DNA of 64,000 nucleotides from Campylobacter coli 76339 (GCA_000470055.1 HG326877.1:1377661-1441660); one strand, 5' to 3'. Positions 1 to 10,343 are shown, counted from the stretch's first letter. A program made the numbers and translations. Notes: a model not told the origin generated them from the sequence alone.

Positions 1-166
1 AGGTAGGAGAATCTACTTTTTCATCTAAATTTAAAAAGCTAACCCAAGCTTGCACTAGGCTTGTTTTACCACTGGCTAATTCTCCTTGCAATAAAACAAC
101 ACCTTGTTTTGGCAGAGTTTGAAGCATTGTGTTTAGTTCATTCTTGGCTAAAACAAATTCTTTCAT
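1..166 (-). CDS. tsaE: TsaE, tRNA threonylcarbamoyladenosine ATPase subunit (5' part only)
   Basis: Only the first 55 or so codons are in the window; the gene runs off the left edge. The visible N-terminal part starts MKEFVLAKNE and contains a Walker A loop, GELASGKTS, followed by SLVQAW, the pattern of the YjeE/TsaE P-loop family. TsaE works with TsaB and TsaD to make the t6A modification on ANN-decoding tRNAs in the cytoplasm. Its ATG overlaps the TGA of the upstream S4-domain gene, so the two are probably translated together. Identity rests on the P-loop context and on recalled gene order (next to Cj0667 in C. jejuni). Confidence 0.8.
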   Translation of the reverse strand, partial: MKEFVLAKNELNTMLQTLPKQGVVLLQGELASGKTSLVQAWVSFLNLDEKVDSPT

Positions 167-408
167 AATTTTATCACATACTCACTTTGTGCATTTTTTG
201 GAATATTTTTAGTAGTAGGCAGAGCTAAAACCTTATATTTTTGCGTATAATCAGTAAAATGCAAACTGATTATATCACCTATTTTAACCTCTTTGCTCGC
301 CTTTACTATCACTCCGTTAATCCCCACTACACCACTTCTACACATATCTTCAGAAATAGCTCTTCTTTTGGTAATATTAACCGCATTTAAAAATTTATCT
401 ACTCTCAT
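163..408 (-). CDS. small S4-domain RNA-binding protein
   Basis: An 81-residue protein starting MRVDKFLNAVNI, which is the classic start of an S4 RNA-binding domain (compare Hsp15 and RluB-type S4 modules). The S4 helix-turn region (ITKRRAISEDMCRSG, then GVVGINGV) fills the first 50 residues, and a basic tail follows. Such proteins usually bind rRNA or stalled ribosomal subunits, but the exact role here is unknown. A longer frame opens upstream with a TTG at 459. I chose the ATG at 408 because the S4 domain starts directly there and the extra residues (hydrophobic, FLVKF) have no family match. Neither start has a clear Shine-Dalgarno sequence. The stop overlaps the tsaE start. Confidence 0.8.
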   Translation of the reverse strand: MRVDKFLNAVNITKRRAISEDMCRSGVVGINGVIVKASKEVKIGDIISLHFTDYTQKYKVLALPTTKNIPKNAQSEYVIKL

Positions 409-550
409 GGAGTGGAATTTTACCAAAAAAAATAAATTTTTAAAACCCATTTTATCCAAACTAGCTTTTCTTCACCGATTTAAAAACTTTTCTTTAATGA
501 AATTTGGATACAATGTAACAATATAAATCAATATTAACAAAGGATACTCT

Positions 551-1771
551 ATGAAAAATGAAGTAAAAAAAGTCGTTTTAGCATATTCTGGCGGACTTGA
601 TACAAGCATTATTTTAAAATGGCTTCAAGATGAATACAAATGCGAAGTAGTAACTTTTACAGCAGATATTGGGCAGGGCGAAGAGCTTGAACCTGCTAGA
701 AAAAAAGCTCTTTCATTGGGGATTAAAGAAGAAAATGTTTTTATTAAAGATTTAAGAGAAGAATTTGTTAAAGATTATGTATTTCCTATGTTTAGAGCCA
801 ATACTATTTACGAAGGTGAATACCTACTTGGAACTAGTATAGCAAGACCTTTGATTGCAAAAACCCAAGCACAAATTGCCCTACAAACAGGCGCTGATGC
901 GGTAAGTCATGGGGCTACAGGCAAAGGAAATGATCAAGTGCGTTTTGAATTAGGCTATCTAGCTTTTAATCCTGATTTAAAAATCATCGCTCCTTGGCGT
1001 GAATGGGATTTAAACAGCCGTGAAAAACTCTTAGCTTATGCGCAAAAACATGGTATTGATATTTCTAAGAAAAAAGGAAAATCCCCTTATTCTATGGATG
1101 CAAATTTACTTCATATTTCTTATGAGGGGCTTGTTTTAGAAGATCCTGCACACGCACCTGAAGAAGATATGTGGAGATGGAGTAAAAGCCCAAAAGAAGC
1201 ACCTAATGAAAGTGAGATTATAGAGCTTGATTTTCAAAAGGGTGATTTAGTTGCGATTAATGGAGTATATTTAAGTCCTGCTGAGCTTTTAAGTAAGCTT
1301 AACGAGCTTGGTTCAAAACACGGCATAGGACGCCTTGATATAGTAGAAAATCGCTATGTGGGAATGAAAAGTCGCGGTTGCTACGAAACACCAGGAGGAA
1401 CTATACTCTTAAAAGCACACCGTGCGATTGAAAGTATTACACTAGATAGAGAAGCTGCGCATTTAAAAGATGAACTTATGCCAAAATATGCGAGTTTGAT
1501 TTATAATGGTTATTGGTTCTCACCTGAAAGAATGATGCTTCAAGCTCTAATCGATGAATCTCAAAAACATGCCAATGGTAGAGTAAAACTTGAACTTTAC
1601 AAGGGCAATGTAATGGTTATAGGCCGAGAAAGTGCTAATGATAGCTTATTTAATGCAGCTTATTGCACCTTTGAAGAAGATGAAGTATACAATCAAAAAG
1701 ACGCAGCAGGTTTTATCAAACTGAATGCTTTGCGTTTTATTATTGCGGGAAAAAACGGAAGAAAATTTTAA
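551..1771 (+). CDS. argG: argininosuccinate synthase
   Basis: A 406-residue cytoplasmic ligase that joins citrulline and aspartate with ATP in the penultimate step of arginine synthesis. The N-terminal PP-loop AYSGGLDTS (residues 11-19) binds ATP, and the conserved [10 protein letters not shown] block (about 118-127) is present, as is the C-terminal KGN/GRES region. Length is normal for bacterial ArgG. An AAGGA ribosome site lies 7 bases before the ATG. It heads a plus-strand run in which rplI follows after 14 bases. A biosynthetic gene in front of ribosomal and protease genes has no obvious functional logic and is a Campylobacter arrangement (Cj0665c and neighbours). Confidence 0.97.
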   Translation: MKNEVKKVVLAYSGGLDTSIILKWLQDEYKCEVVTFTADIGQGEELEPARKKALSLGIKEENVFIKDLREEFVKDYVFPMFRANTIYEGEYLLGTSIARPLIAKTQAQIALQTGADAVSHGATGKGNDQVRFELGYLAFNPDLKIIAPWREWDLNSREKLLAYAQKHGIDISKKKGKSPYSMDANLLHISYEGLVLEDPAHAPEEDMWRWSKSPKEAPNESEIIELDFQKGDLVAINGVYLSPAELLSKLNELGSKHGIGRLDIVENRYVGMKSRGCYETPGGTILLKAHRAIESITLDREAAHLKDELMPKYASLIYNGYWFSPERMMLQALIDESQKHANGRVKLELYKGNVMVIGRESANDSLFNAAYCTFEEDEVYNQKDAAGFIKLNALRFIIAGKNGRKF

Positions 1772-1785
1772 ACAAGGATTAAAAA

Positions 1786-2229
1786 ATGAAAGTATTATTA
1801 ATCAAAGATGTTAAAGCTCTTGGAAAAGCAGGTGAAATCAAAGAAGTAAAAGATGGCTATGGTCAAAATTTTCTCATTGCTAAAGGCTTTGCTAAGGCAG
1901 CAACAAATGAAGTTTTAAGAAAATACGAAAGCGACAAGAAAAAAGAAGCAGAAAATTTACGCTTCGAGCTTGCAAGCTTGGAAAAGCTAAAAGAAGAGCT
2001 TAGTAAAGTTACACTTGAAATTTCAAAGCCTGTGGGGGCTAATGGAAGTTTATTTGGCGGAGTAACCAAAGATGAAATCGCCCATGCTTTAAAAGAGCAA
2101 ACCCATATAGAAATCGATAAAAAAAGCTTGGAGTGTGATACCCTAAAAAGCCTTGGTACTCATGAAGTCAGCGTTAAATTAGGTCATGCTATCCATGCAA
2201 AATTTAATATAAACATAAAGGCTGAATAA
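1786..2229 (+). CDS. rplI: 50S ribosomal protein L9
   Basis: A 147-residue protein with the L9 N-terminal rRNA-binding domain ([21 protein letters not shown], then GYGQNFLI), the long connecting helix (about residues 45-75) and the C-terminal domain with the [10 protein letters not shown] signature. L9 binds 23S rRNA near the L1 stalk and helps keep reading frame. Length is standard. It begins 14 bases after argG with an AAGGA ribosome site, and its TAA shares one base with the hslV ATG, which suggests coupled translation. L9 is not normally linked to hslVU, so this is a lineage-specific operon. Confidence 0.97.
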   Translation: MKVLLIKDVKALGKAGEIKEVKDGYGQNFLIAKGFAKAATNEVLRKYESDKKKEAENLRFELASLEKLKEELSKVTLEISKPVGANGSLFGGVTKDEIAHALKEQTHIEIDKKSLECDTLKSLGTHEVSVKLGHAIHAKFNINIKAE

Positions 2230-2771
2230 TGTTTCATGCAACAACTATTTTAGCTTACAAAGGCAAAAACAAATCCGTAATCGGCGGAGATGGCCAAGTA
2301 AGCTTTGGCAACACTGTTTTAAAAGGCAATGCAGTAAAAATAAGAAAACTAAACAACGGCAAAGTTTTAGCAGGTTTTGCAGGATCAACAGCTGATGCTT
2401 TTAATCTTTTTGATATGTTTGAAAATCTACTTCAAAGCTCTAAGGGTGATCTTTTAAAAGCAGCAATTGATTTTTCTAAAGAATGGCGAAAGGATAAATA
2501 TCTAAGAAAACTCGAAGCTATGATGCTAGTACTTGATAGAAATCATATTTTCTTACTTTCAGGCACAGGCGATGTAGTCGAGCCTGAAGATGGACAAATC
2601 GCTGCCATAGGAAGTGGTGGAAATTACGCGCTTTCAGCAGCTAGAGCTTTGGCAAAACATGCAAATTTGGACGAAGAAGAACTAGTTAAATCAAGTCTTC
2701 AAATCGCGGGTGAAATTTGCATTTATACCAATACCAATATAAAAACTTATGTAATTGAGGATGAAAAATGA
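2229..2771 (+). CDS. hslV: ATP-dependent protease peptidase subunit HslV (ClpQ)
   Basis: A 180-residue proteasome-beta-like threonine peptidase that forms a double hexamer and degrades proteins fed by HslU. The start reads [12 protein letters not shown]. The catalytic threonine is therefore at residue 5, so a four-residue leader (MFHA) must be removed to expose it. I recall the same pattern in Helicobacter, whereas E. coli HslV needs only Met removal. [12 protein letters not shown] and [15 protein letters not shown] match the family core. ATG overlaps the rplI stop, and hslU starts within its last bases. Confidence 0.95.
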   Translation: MFHATTILAYKGKNKSVIGGDGQVSFGNTVLKGNAVKIRKLNNGKVLAGFAGSTADAFNLFDMFENLLQSSKGDLLKAAIDFSKEWRKDKYLRKLEAMMLVLDRNHIFLLSGTGDVVEPEDGQIAAIGSGGNYALSAARALAKHANLDEEELVKSSLQIAGEICIYTNTNIKTYVIEDEK

Positions 2772-4087
2772 ATTTAACTCCTAAAGAAATTGTTAAATTT
2801 TTAGATGATTATGTCATAGGACAAAAAAAAGCTAAAAAAATTATAGCAATAGCCCTAAGAAACCGCTATCGTAGAATGCAACTCAGCCCTGAACTCCAAG
2901 ATGATATAGTGCCAAAGAATATCCTTATGATAGGATCAACAGGTGTGGGCAAAACTGAAATTGCAAGGCGTTTGGCTAAGATGATGGGCTTTCCTTTTAT
3001 CAAAATCGAAGCGAGTAAATACACAGAGGTAGGCTTTGTAGGTCGTGATGTAGAAAGCATGGTAAGAGATCTTGCAAATGCAGCTTTAAATTTAGTAAAA
3101 AATGAACAAAGAGAAAAAAATAAAGATAAAATCGATGAATTTATAGAAAATAAAATTTTAGAAAAACTTCTTCCTCCTTTACCTAAAGGCATCAGCGATG
3201 AAAAGCAAGAAGAGTATAAAAATAGCCTTGAAAAAATGAGAACAAAACTTAGAAATGGGGATTTAGATGAAAGCGTGATAGAAATAGAAATTTCACAAAG
3301 CATGTTTGATACCAATCCTAATTTACCACCTGAAATGGGAGCAATGCAAGATATAGTTAAAGTTATAGGCGTTGGTAGTAAAAAAGTCAAAAAAGAAATG
3401 AAAATTAAAGATGCTAAAAATGCTCTTAAAAATGAAGCTGGAGAGAAAATTTTAGATCAAGAAAGTATCAAAAGTGAAGCTTTAAAAAGAGCAGAAAATG
3501 AAGGAATTATTTTTATAGATGAGATTGATAAAATTGCAGTTTCAAGCGGAAATTCAAATCGTCAAGATCCAAGCAAAGAGGGTGTGCAAAGAGATTTACT
3601 TCCTATAGTTGAAGGCTCAAGTGTGCAAACAAAAATCGGCACTTTAAAAACTGATCATATCCTTTTTATAGCAGCAGGAGCTTTCCATCTTAGCAAACCA
3701 AGCGATTTAATCCCTGAACTTCAAGGTCGCTTCCCTTTAAGAGTGGAGCTAGATAGTCTTGATGATAAAGCACTTTATGAAATTTTAACACGCCCTAAAA
3801 ATTCACTTTTAAAACAATACGAACAACTTTTAAAAACTGAAAATTTAGAACTTGAATTTGATGACGAAGCGATCAAAGAGATTGCAAAAATTGCCTCTAA
3901 GGCCAATGAAGAAATGCAAGATATAGGCGCTAGACGCTTGCATACGGTTATAGAAAAATTGCTTGAAGATCTAAGTTTTGAAGCAGATGAATATGCGGGT
4001 AAAAAATTCGTAGTTGATAAAAAAATGGTAGAAGAAAAACTCGGAGATATTATAGAAAATAAAGATCTTGCAAGGTATATTTTGTGA
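2768..4087 (+). CDS. hslU: ATP-dependent protease ATPase subunit HslU (ClpY)
   Basis: A 439-residue AAA+ unfoldase partner of HslV. Walker A (GSTGVGKTE, about residues 57-65) and Walker B ([10 protein letters not shown], about 249-258) are clear. An intermediate (I) domain lies between about 110 and 240, and the C-terminal part carries the [14 protein letters not shown] sensor-2 region. The C terminus DLARYIL is the peptide that inserts into HslV to activate it. ATGA overlap with hslV supports stoichiometric production. Length is typical (E. coli 443). Confidence 0.96.
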   Translation: MNLTPKEIVKFLDDYVIGQKKAKKIIAIALRNRYRRMQLSPELQDDIVPKNILMIGSTGVGKTEIARRLAKMMGFPFIKIEASKYTEVGFVGRDVESMVRDLANAALNLVKNEQREKNKDKIDEFIENKILEKLLPPLPKGISDEKQEEYKNSLEKMRTKLRNGDLDESVIEIEISQSMFDTNPNLPPEMGAMQDIVKVIGVGSKKVKKEMKIKDAKNALKNEAGEKILDQESIKSEALKRAENEGIIFIDEIDKIAVSSGNSNRQDPSKEGVQRDLLPIVEGSSVQTKIGTLKTDHILFIAAGAFHLSKPSDLIPELQGRFPLRVELDSLDDKALYEILTRPKNSLLKQYEQLLKTENLELEFDDEAIKEIAKIASKANEEMQDIGARRLHTVIEKLLEDLSFEADEYAGKKFVVDKKMVEEKLGDIIENKDLARYIL

Positions 4088-4959
4088 AAAGTGGCTTTGT
4101 TAGCATTATAGGGCGTACCAATGCAGGGAAAAGTACTCTTATTAATTCCTTACTAGAAGAAAAAATCGCCCTAGTTTCGCACAAACAAAACGCCACAAGG
4201 CGTAAAATCAAAGCCATAGTCATGAACGGTGAAGATCAGATCATCTTTATAGATACACCTGGTCTTCATGAAAGCAAAGCAACGCTTAATCAATTTCTTA
4301 TCCAAAGCGCTATAAAATCTATGGGTGATTGTGATGTCATCTTGTTTGTTGCTAGTATTTTTGACAGTGTAAAAGATTATGAAAATTTCCTAAGCTTAAA
4401 TCCTAAAGTTCCTCATATCATCGTTCTCAACAAAGTAGATCTAGCTGACAATGGCGCACTTTTAAAAAAACTCAACGAATATGCAAAATTCAGTGAGCAT
4501 TTTAAGGCTATCTTGCCTTATTCTTTCAAGAAAAAGAGTTATCAAAAACCGCTACTAAACGAGCTATGTAAGCTCTTGCCTGAACATGAGCATTTTTACG
4601 ATAGCGAATTTTTAACTCCTAGTTCTCAAAAGGATATTTTTAGAGATTTCATACTTGAAAGTGTTTATGAAAATTTAAGCGAAGAATTGCCTTATTCTTG
4701 CGAAATTATGATAAAAAACACCAAAGAAACACCCAATCTTTTTATCATCGATGCACAAATCATCACCGATACAAATTCTCATAAAGCTATGCTTATAGGA
4801 AAAGATGGAACGACACTTAAAAGAATAGGCAAAGATGCAAGATTTAAGATCTCAAAACTCATTCAAAATAAAGTACTTTTAAAGCTTTTTGTCGTTGTAA
4901 AGAAAAATTGGCAAAAAGATGAAGTTTTTCTTAAAAAAATCCTAAATTATGAAGAATAA
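4084..4959 (+). CDS. era: GTPase Era
   Basis: A 291-residue GTPase with a C-terminal KH domain that binds the 3' end of 16S rRNA during 30S maturation. The G motifs are GRTNAGKST (G1; the usual form is GRPNVGKS), DTPG (G3) and NKVD (G4). The KH loop reads [13 protein letters not shown]. It starts with GTG overlapping the hslU stop (GTGA). It ends inside the start of the next gene, whose ATG lies 10 bases before the era stop, so all genes from hslV on are translationally linked. Confidence 0.95.
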   Translation: MKSGFVSIIGRTNAGKSTLINSLLEEKIALVSHKQNATRRKIKAIVMNGEDQIIFIDTPGLHESKATLNQFLIQSAIKSMGDCDVILFVASIFDSVKDYENFLSLNPKVPHIIVLNKVDLADNGALLKKLNEYAKFSEHFKAILPYSFKKKSYQKPLLNELCKLLPEHEHFYDSEFLTPSSQKDIFRDFILESVYENLSEELPYSCEIMIKNTKETPNLFIIDAQIITDTNSHKAMLIGKDGTTLKRIGKDARFKISKLIQNKVLLKLFVVVKKNWQKDEVFLKKILNYEE

Positions 4960-6025
4960 AGCTCATTTCATAAGTTTTGAAAATCTTATCTATAAACAAA
5001 AAAATGGCAATTTTGAAGAAGACAACCTTTTTAAAGAACTAACAAAAGAGTGTGATCTTCAAAATCCTTTTGAATATCAATTGGCTTTTTTAAAGCGAGA
5101 TCAAATCTATCATTGCTTTTTAACTTGGGCTGCAAAACTACCTAAAACCAAATTTTGCTTCCCCGAACCTCTCATCTTTCAAAGCTTATTTTTAGAAAAT
5201 AAAATAAAAGAAGAGAATTTTTGCATCTTAGAAATAAGCTCAAAAAAAGTATTTTTGTGTTTTTACGAGCAAGGCAAATTTAAAACCTTTAAAACACTCA
5301 ATTTCTATGATAATGTAGAAGAATTTATAAATCAAAGTCGTATTTTAGAACTTTTACAACATTATGAAAGTAAAATGCTACTAAGCGTAAAAGCTCATGA
5401 AATTATCGATCTTATAAGCACGAAGGCAAAACTTCCTTTGAAAATAATTCAAGAAGATAAAATCGCACTTTCAAATCACAGTATTCATCACCTTGATAAA
5501 AATGCCAATTTCATCAAGTATTATCAAAAACATCTTCCTTGGTATTTCAAATTTATCTTTTTATTTGCTCTAAGTTTTATAATTAATATTGGAATTTTAT
5601 CATTAATTGATTTTACGCAGTATCGAAGTGCTAAAAAAGCACACTTGCAAAATGAAATTTCACAAAATAAAATCTATGAAATTCAAGAAAATCAAAATCA
5701 AAAACTTAAGGCCAATATAGAAAAACTTCAACTAGAAATTCAAGCCCAAGATCTTTTATTAGAAAAATACTCTGAGCAATTGTCTAAAATTACGCAAAAT
5801 TTTAAAGCTGATAAAAATACAAATTCGATTTTAACAAAGACTATCGCATGGTTAAATGAATATTCTTTAAGAATTACTGATCTTATGATAGATAAAACCT
5901 TTATCACTATAAAATTTAGCAATAAAGAGGATTTTAATAAAGCTCTTCAATTTACAAGTACTCAATTTAACCTCATCTCGCAAGATAAATCCTTGCATGA
6001 AATCACCTTAAGAGCATTACAATGA
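4949..6025 (+). CDS. GspL/PilM-PilN-like bitopic inner-membrane protein (putative)
   Basis: A 358-residue protein I know only as a Campylobacter hypothetical (Cj0660c by position). Residues 1-197 are cytoplasmic and include a beta-hairpin-like segment ([20 protein letters not shown], 91-110) of the kind seen in actin-like PilM/GspL folds. One membrane span follows at about 199-220. A periplasmic coiled coil at about 222-275 (many K/E/Q/N heptads) and a small alpha/beta tail complete it. This order is that of type II secretion GspL and of PilM+PilN. The next gene has the matching GspM/PilO layout. A part in the DNA-uptake pseudopilus platform is an inference from architecture only. It overlaps era by 11 bases and the next gene by 4. 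Confidence 0.55.
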   Translation: MKNKAHFISFENLIYKQKNGNFEEDNLFKELTKECDLQNPFEYQLAFLKRDQIYHCFLTWAAKLPKTKFCFPEPLIFQSLFLENKIKEENFCILEISSKKVFLCFYEQGKFKTFKTLNFYDNVEEFINQSRILELLQHYESKMLLSVKAHEIIDLISTKAKLPLKIIQEDKIALSNHSIHHLDKNANFIKYYQKHLPWYFKFIFLFALSFIINIGILSLIDFTQYRSAKKAHLQNEISQNKIYEIQENQNQKLKANIEKLQLEIQAQDLLLEKYSEQLSKITQNFKADKNTNSILTKTIAWLNEYSLRITDLMIDKTFITIKFSNKEDFNKALQFTSTQFNLISQDKSLHEITLRALQ

Positions 6026-6582
6026 ATCAAATTGAACAATTTTTAGAAAATCTAAGCCCTAGAGAAAAAATTTTAATCTATCTTGCAAGCATACTCTTAG
6101 CAGTATTACTATCCTTTCATTTTTACCATTTTTACTTAAAAAGCTTTTTTAATTATGAGTTTTTTATCCAAAACGATGAAGTAAATAAAATCGCCATGAT
6201 AAACCAAGATTTAAACCGACAAATAAAACAACTTGAAGAAGAGCTTATTACTATCCAAGATAAAATAAAAAGCTATGAAAATCATCTTAGTACCTTCAAT
6301 AAAGACTATGAAACATATATTAAAAATTTACAAAATCTAGTCCTTAAAAACAATCTTCATATCTCTAATATATCAAGATTACAATCAGAAGAAAATTCTT
6401 ATCATAAAATTTCAGTCGATATTTTGGGTGATTTCAATCCAATACTTTCTTTTATACAAGATATTGAAAATTCAAATTTACACTATAAAATTCAAAAATT
6501 TGAAATTGATAATACATCAAGCTTGAATCTTCACTTAAAACTAGTGCTTTCTTTTATTGCCCTAGCAGAAAATAAAAACTAA
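6022..6582 (+). CDS. GspM/PilO-like inner-membrane protein (putative)
   Basis: A 186-residue protein with a short cytoplasmic start containing LSPREKILIY (11-20), which closely resembles the LSPRERRLL-type segment before the membrane span of GspM proteins. The span is at about 17-38, a coiled coil runs from about 55 to 100, and a compact periplasmic domain (about 105-186) ends the protein. That is the GspM/PilO layout. The gene overlaps the GspL-like gene by ATGA and is the last in the argG-era run, followed by a hairpin terminator. In C. jejuni the equivalent is Cj0659c, annotated as hypothetical as far as I recall. Confidence 0.55.
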   Translation: MNQIEQFLENLSPREKILIYLASILLAVLLSFHFYHFYLKSFFNYEFFIQNDEVNKIAMINQDLNRQIKQLEEELITIQDKIKSYENHLSTFNKDYETYIKNLQNLVLKNNLHISNISRLQSEENSYHKISVDILGDFNPILSFIQDIENSNLHYKIQKFEIDNTSSLNLHLKLVLSFIALAENKN

Positions 6583-6591
6583 AACAAATAC

Positions 6592-6629
6592 TATAGCTTT
6601 TTATCTATAAAAGCTATAATTTTATTTTG
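6592..6629 (+). terminator. intrinsic terminator after the argG-era run
   Basis: The arms TATAGCTTTTTAT and ATAAAAGCTATA (6592-6618) pair almost perfectly around a two-base loop and are followed by ATTTTATTTTG. It sits 10 bases after the stop of the GspM-like gene, before the aminopeptidase gene. Confidence 0.65.
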
Positions 6630-6670
6630 ATAAAAAGATTTATAAAATAGCATAAATTAAAAGGAAAAAA

Positions 6671-8458
6671 ATGAATATTCATAAAACAAGAGTTGAAAAA
6701 ATCAGACAATTTATGACAAAAGAAAAACTTGACGCTTATTTGATCTTAAGTGCTGATCCACATTTAAATGAGTATTTGCCTAGTTTTTATCAAAGCAGAG
6801 CGTTTGTGAGCGGTTTTAAAGGCTCTGCTGGAAGCTTGATCATCACTCTTCAAGATACTTTTTTGTGGACAGATGGAAGATACTGGATTCAAGCACAAAA
6901 GGAATTAGAAGGTAGTGGCATACTTTTACAAAAACAAGATGCAAATAATACCTTTTTAAAATGGCTAAAAGAAAATTTAAATGAGAAGCAAAATTTAGGT
7001 ATAGATTTTTCAGTTTTATCCTTATCTTTGCAAAAAGAAATACAAAAAAACTGTAAAGCCGAGCTAAAAAATATCGATTTAATTAGCCCTATTTGGGAAA
7101 ATCGTCCTGCACTACCCAAAAATAAAGTTTATGAACACGAATTAGAATATTGCTCCTATTCTAGAAAAGAAAAACTATCATTAGTGCGTGAAAAAATGGC
7201 TGAACTACAAGCACAAAATCATCTTATTTCCAGTCTTGATGATATAGCTTGGATTACCAATTTAAGAGGAAGTGATGTAAACTACAATCCTGTATTTTTA
7301 AGTCATTTGCTGATCTTGAAAGAAAAAGCTTTGCTTTTTATAGATAGGAAAAAAATTGATTTTGAACTTGAAAAAAAATTAAATCTCGATGGAATTTGGC
7401 TTAAGGATTATAATGAAATTCAAAATGAACTTACAAAACTCCAAAACACAAATTTACTCATTGAGCCTTTAAAAACGACTGCTTTACTCATTGAAATTTT
7501 AGATAAAAGCGTTGAAATTTTAGAAGAAATTAATCCTAGCACCCATTTAAAAGCTATCAAAACAGATAAAGAAATCGCTCACATACAAAATGCTATGATA
7601 GAAGATGGGGTAGCTTTATGCAAATTCTTTGCTTGGCTTGAAGAAAATATCGAAAATAATACACAAATCAGTGAACTTGACATCGATACTAAAGTTACCG
7701 AATTTAGATCTCAAAGTCCTTATTATATAAGCAATAGTTTTGCCACTATAGCAGGATTTAACGCCAATGCAGCCTTGCCACATTATAAAGCTGAAAAAGA
7801 AAGCTTTTCTTATATTCAAAAAAATGGCTTATTGCTTATAGATTCGGGTGGGCAATATAAAAACGGCACCACGGACATTACTAGAGTTGTAGCTATAGGC
7901 GAATTAAACAAAGAACAAATTCATGATTATACCCTAGTTTTAAAAGCACATATAGCCATATCAAGTACTATTTTTCCAAAAGATATTGCCATGCCTTTAC
8001 TTGATGCTATCACAAGGGCTCCTTTATGGCAAGAACAACTTGATTATGCACACGGAACCGGTCATGGAGTGGGTTATTTTTTAAATGTCCATGAAGGCCC
8101 ACAAACTCTTTCTTATTTTAGCCCTGTGCTCGAAAAAACAAAGGCTAAAGAAGGTATGCTAACTTCTATAGAACCTGGAATTTATAAGACGGGAAAATGG
8201 GGCATTAGGCTTGAAAATTTAGTTGTTAATACAAAAATAGAAAATCCCAAAAACAAAGATTTTGGTGAATTTTTATATTTTAAACCCTTAACACTTTGTC
8301 CTTTTGAAATAAATTGTATCGATAAAACCCTACTAAACACCAAGGAAAAATCGTGGATTAATGCTTATCATAAAGAAGTTTATGAAAAACTCTCTCCTAA
8401 GCTTCGTGACAATCCAAAGGCTTTAAAATGGCTAAAAGAAAGAACTGAGGCGATTTAA
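6671..8458 (+). CDS. pepP: Xaa-Pro aminopeptidase (M24B, aminopeptidase P family)
   Basis: A 595-residue three-domain aminopeptidase P. Two creatinase-like N-terminal domains (about 1-300) carry the FKGSAGSLI and WTDGRYWIQA blocks. The pita-bread catalytic domain has metal-ligand segments LLIDSGGQY, GTTDITR, HGTGHGVGYFLNVHEGP and SIEPGIY. It removes N-terminal residues preceding proline in the cytoplasm, using two divalent metal ions. The long, three-domain form resembles eukaryotic APP1-type and many epsilonproteobacterial enzymes, not E. coli PepP (440 residues). An AAGGAAA ribosome site precedes the ATG. It is monocistronic: a terminator lies on each side, and the next gene is convergent. 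Confidence 0.9.
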   Translation: MNIHKTRVEKIRQFMTKEKLDAYLILSADPHLNEYLPSFYQSRAFVSGFKGSAGSLIITLQDTFLWTDGRYWIQAQKELEGSGILLQKQDANNTFLKWLKENLNEKQNLGIDFSVLSLSLQKEIQKNCKAELKNIDLISPIWENRPALPKNKVYEHELEYCSYSRKEKLSLVREKMAELQAQNHLISSLDDIAWITNLRGSDVNYNPVFLSHLLILKEKALLFIDRKKIDFELEKKLNLDGIWLKDYNEIQNELTKLQNTNLLIEPLKTTALLIEILDKSVEILEEINPSTHLKAIKTDKEIAHIQNAMIEDGVALCKFFAWLEENIENNTQISELDIDTKVTEFRSQSPYYISNSFATIAGFNANAALPHYKAEKESFSYIQKNGLLLIDSGGQYKNGTTDITRVVAIGELNKEQIHDYTLVLKAHIAISSTIFPKDIAMPLLDAITRAPLWQEQLDYAHGTGHGVGYFLNVHEGPQTLSYFSPVLEKTKAKEGMLTSIEPGIYKTGKWGIRLENLVVNTKIENPKNKDFGEFLYFKPLTLCPFEINCIDKTLLNTKEKSWINAYHKEVYEKLSPKLRDNPKALKWLKERTEAI

Positions 8459-8474
8459 CTAAAAATTAAAATCT

Positions 8475-8510
8475 TAGAAAAATTAATATTGTATAAATTT
8501 AATTTTTCTA
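8475..8510. terminator. bidirectional terminator between convergent genes
   Basis: A perfect 12-base inverted repeat, TAGAAAAATTAA at 8475-8486 and TTAATTTTTCTA at 8499-8510, separates pepP (plus) from mrdA (minus). T-rich sequence follows on both strands. The right arm includes the mrdA stop codon (TAG on the minus strand). Confidence 0.6.
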
Positions 8511-10343
8511 GTTCTTTTTTAAGCTATTAGTTTTACTTTCTGGCTTAAAATATCCAAGATCTATCATTTTTTGATAAATCTTTGCTGTAGCAACACCTGA
8601 AGTTATAGTTCTTCCGCTGTGTTCTACTAAAACAGTAACCACATAACGCGGTTTAGAATAAGGCGCATAAGAAGTCACCCAAGCATGCGATCTCGTATAA
8701 TACTTAAGCTGCTTTTCATCAACTCTATTTTTATCAGCTTGAGAAAAACCTACCACCTGTGCAGTTCCTGTTTTAGCAGCAACCTTTACTTCTAAATTAT
8801 GCAAATAATGATAAGAAGTACCGCCTTGCTCATTGGCAACCGCATACATTGCATCTCTTATATAAGGAAGTTGACTTTTTTCAAAAAGGGTAAAAATTTC
8901 ATTATTTTCTTGCATTTGATTTTCTGCAATACTATTATTATTTTCTATACTTTTTAGGAAATGAGGGATAACTTCAGCGCCTTTTGCGATTTGAGCTGTA
9001 TATCTAGCAATCTGCATAGGTGTTGCCAAGAAATTTCCTTGCCCTATAGATGTATTTAAAGTATCACCTCGAAACCAAGCTTGCTTATATCTTTGCATTT
9101 TCCATTCTCTACTTGGCAAGATCCCTACAAATTCATTAGGCAAATCCACACCGGTTTTAGCTCCAAAACCTATGCGTGATAAAGTGCTACTTATTTGATC
9201 AATGCCCACTTGTAAACTTCCATCATAAAAATAAACATCACAACTTGATTTTATCGCGTGTTTCAAATCTACAGCCCCATGTCCTGCCCTATTCCAACAA
9301 CGAAAAAATCTTCCTCCAAGCTCTATGCTCCCATTACAAAAAAACTGGGTTGAAGGATTGATACTTTTTGAATTTAAAAAAGATAGACCAACGCCCATTT
9401 TTACAACAGAACCTGGGGGATAGTATCCATTAATAAGTTTGTTTGTAAAAGGATGATCAAGATTGTTAGAAAGCTCATCCCATTCTTTGTAAGAAATTCC
9501 AGTTACAAAAGGATTTAAATCGTATTCAGGAAAACTTCCTGCTGCTAAAATAGAACCATCGTTAACATCCATAATGATCGCAGCACCTGCATTACCCTCA
9601 AAAAGTTGCGTTAAAAAGCTTTGGAGCTCTATATCTATGGTAAGCTCTATATCATTAGAAAGTGCTGAAGTATAGGAAAGTCGCTCTACTTCTTGATTTA
9701 AAGCATTAACCTTATAAATCTTAGTCCCTTTTTCTCCTTGTAAAACATCATTATAATACCGCTCTACTCCGCTCTTTCCTGTAAAATTAGTAAGTTTAGA
9801 AATTTCATTTTCTTTTATATCTTGCAAATCTGCTTTGCCTACATAACCTATAATATGAGAAGCTAACTTTCCAAAAGGATATTTTCTTTGCACAGTAGGA
9901 TCTATGCGTATGTTTTGATTTAAATTGAGTTCTGAATAATGCTTCATCATTTCTTGAGAAGGTATAAAATCTATAATTTTAATAAAGTCTTGATTATAAT
10001 AAGAATCATTTTTCTTATAAAGTTCAGCAAGCTTAGTAGTGTTTAAATCAGGAAAAAATTCTTGAAGCTGATTTAATTCTTTTTCTAATATACCTCTATT
10101 TGCTCTTTTCAAAGTCAAATAAGGCTTAATAGAAATACTAAAACCCAAATCATTAATCGCCAAAGGAGTGCCATTGCGATCTGAAATTTGACCACGAGTA
10201 GGAGCTATAAATTCAGTTTTTACAGCATTTTGCTTGGCAAGTTCTTCATAATACACATTTGATTTTATACTTAGATAATACACACGGCTTAATAAAAATA
10301 TAAAAAACAGCAATATAAAGCCAACAACCAAACGCATCCTCAT
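8508..10343 (-). CDS. mrdA: penicillin-binding protein 2 (cell-elongation transpeptidase)
   Basis: A 611-residue class B PBP that cross-links peptidoglycan during cell elongation. It has an N-terminal membrane anchor (about 4-24), a pedestal domain and a transpeptidase domain. The active-site motifs are SVVK (312-315, nucleophile Ser312), SCD (in KSSCDVYF) and KTGTAQ. In C. jejuni this is pbpC (Cj0652). Residues 99-103 (DLNTT) and an ENNNS segment match the PglB N-glycosylation sequon D/E-x-N-x-S/T. It is the last gene of the long minus-strand envelope block and starts at the base where the MreD-like gene ends. Confidence 0.93.
   Translation of the reverse strand: MRMRLVVGFILLFFIFLLSRVYYLSIKSNVYYEELAKQNAVKTEFIAPTRGQISDRNGTPLAINDLGFSISIKPYLTLKRANRGILEKELNQLQEFFPDLNTTKLAELYKKNDSYYNQDFIKIIDFIPSQEMMKHYSELNLNQNIRIDPTVQRKYPFGKLASHIIGYVGKADLQDIKENEISKLTNFTGKSGVERYYNDVLQGEKGTKIYKVNALNQEVERLSYTSALSNDIELTIDIELQSFLTQLFEGNAGAAIIMDVNDGSILAAGSFPEYDLNPFVTGISYKEWDELSNNLDHPFTNKLINGYYPPGSVVKMGVGLSFLNSKSINPSTQFFCNGSIELGGRFFRCWNRAGHGAVDLKHAIKSSCDVYFYDGSLQVGIDQISSTLSRIGFGAKTGVDLPNEFVGILPSREWKMQRYKQAWFRGDTLNTSIGQGNFLATPMQIARYTAQIAKGAEVIPHFLKSIENNNSIAENQMQENNEIFTLFEKSQLPYIRDAMYAVANEQGGTSYHYLHNLEVKVAAKTGTAQVVGFSQADKNRVDEKQLKYYTRSHAWVTSYAPYSKPRYVVTVLVEHSGRTITSGVATAKIYQKMIDLGYFKPESKTNSLKKN

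Noticed and set aside
409-459. TTG-started extension of the S4-domain protein
   Set aside because: The S4 domain begins at MRVDKF, and the added residues are hydrophobic without any family match.
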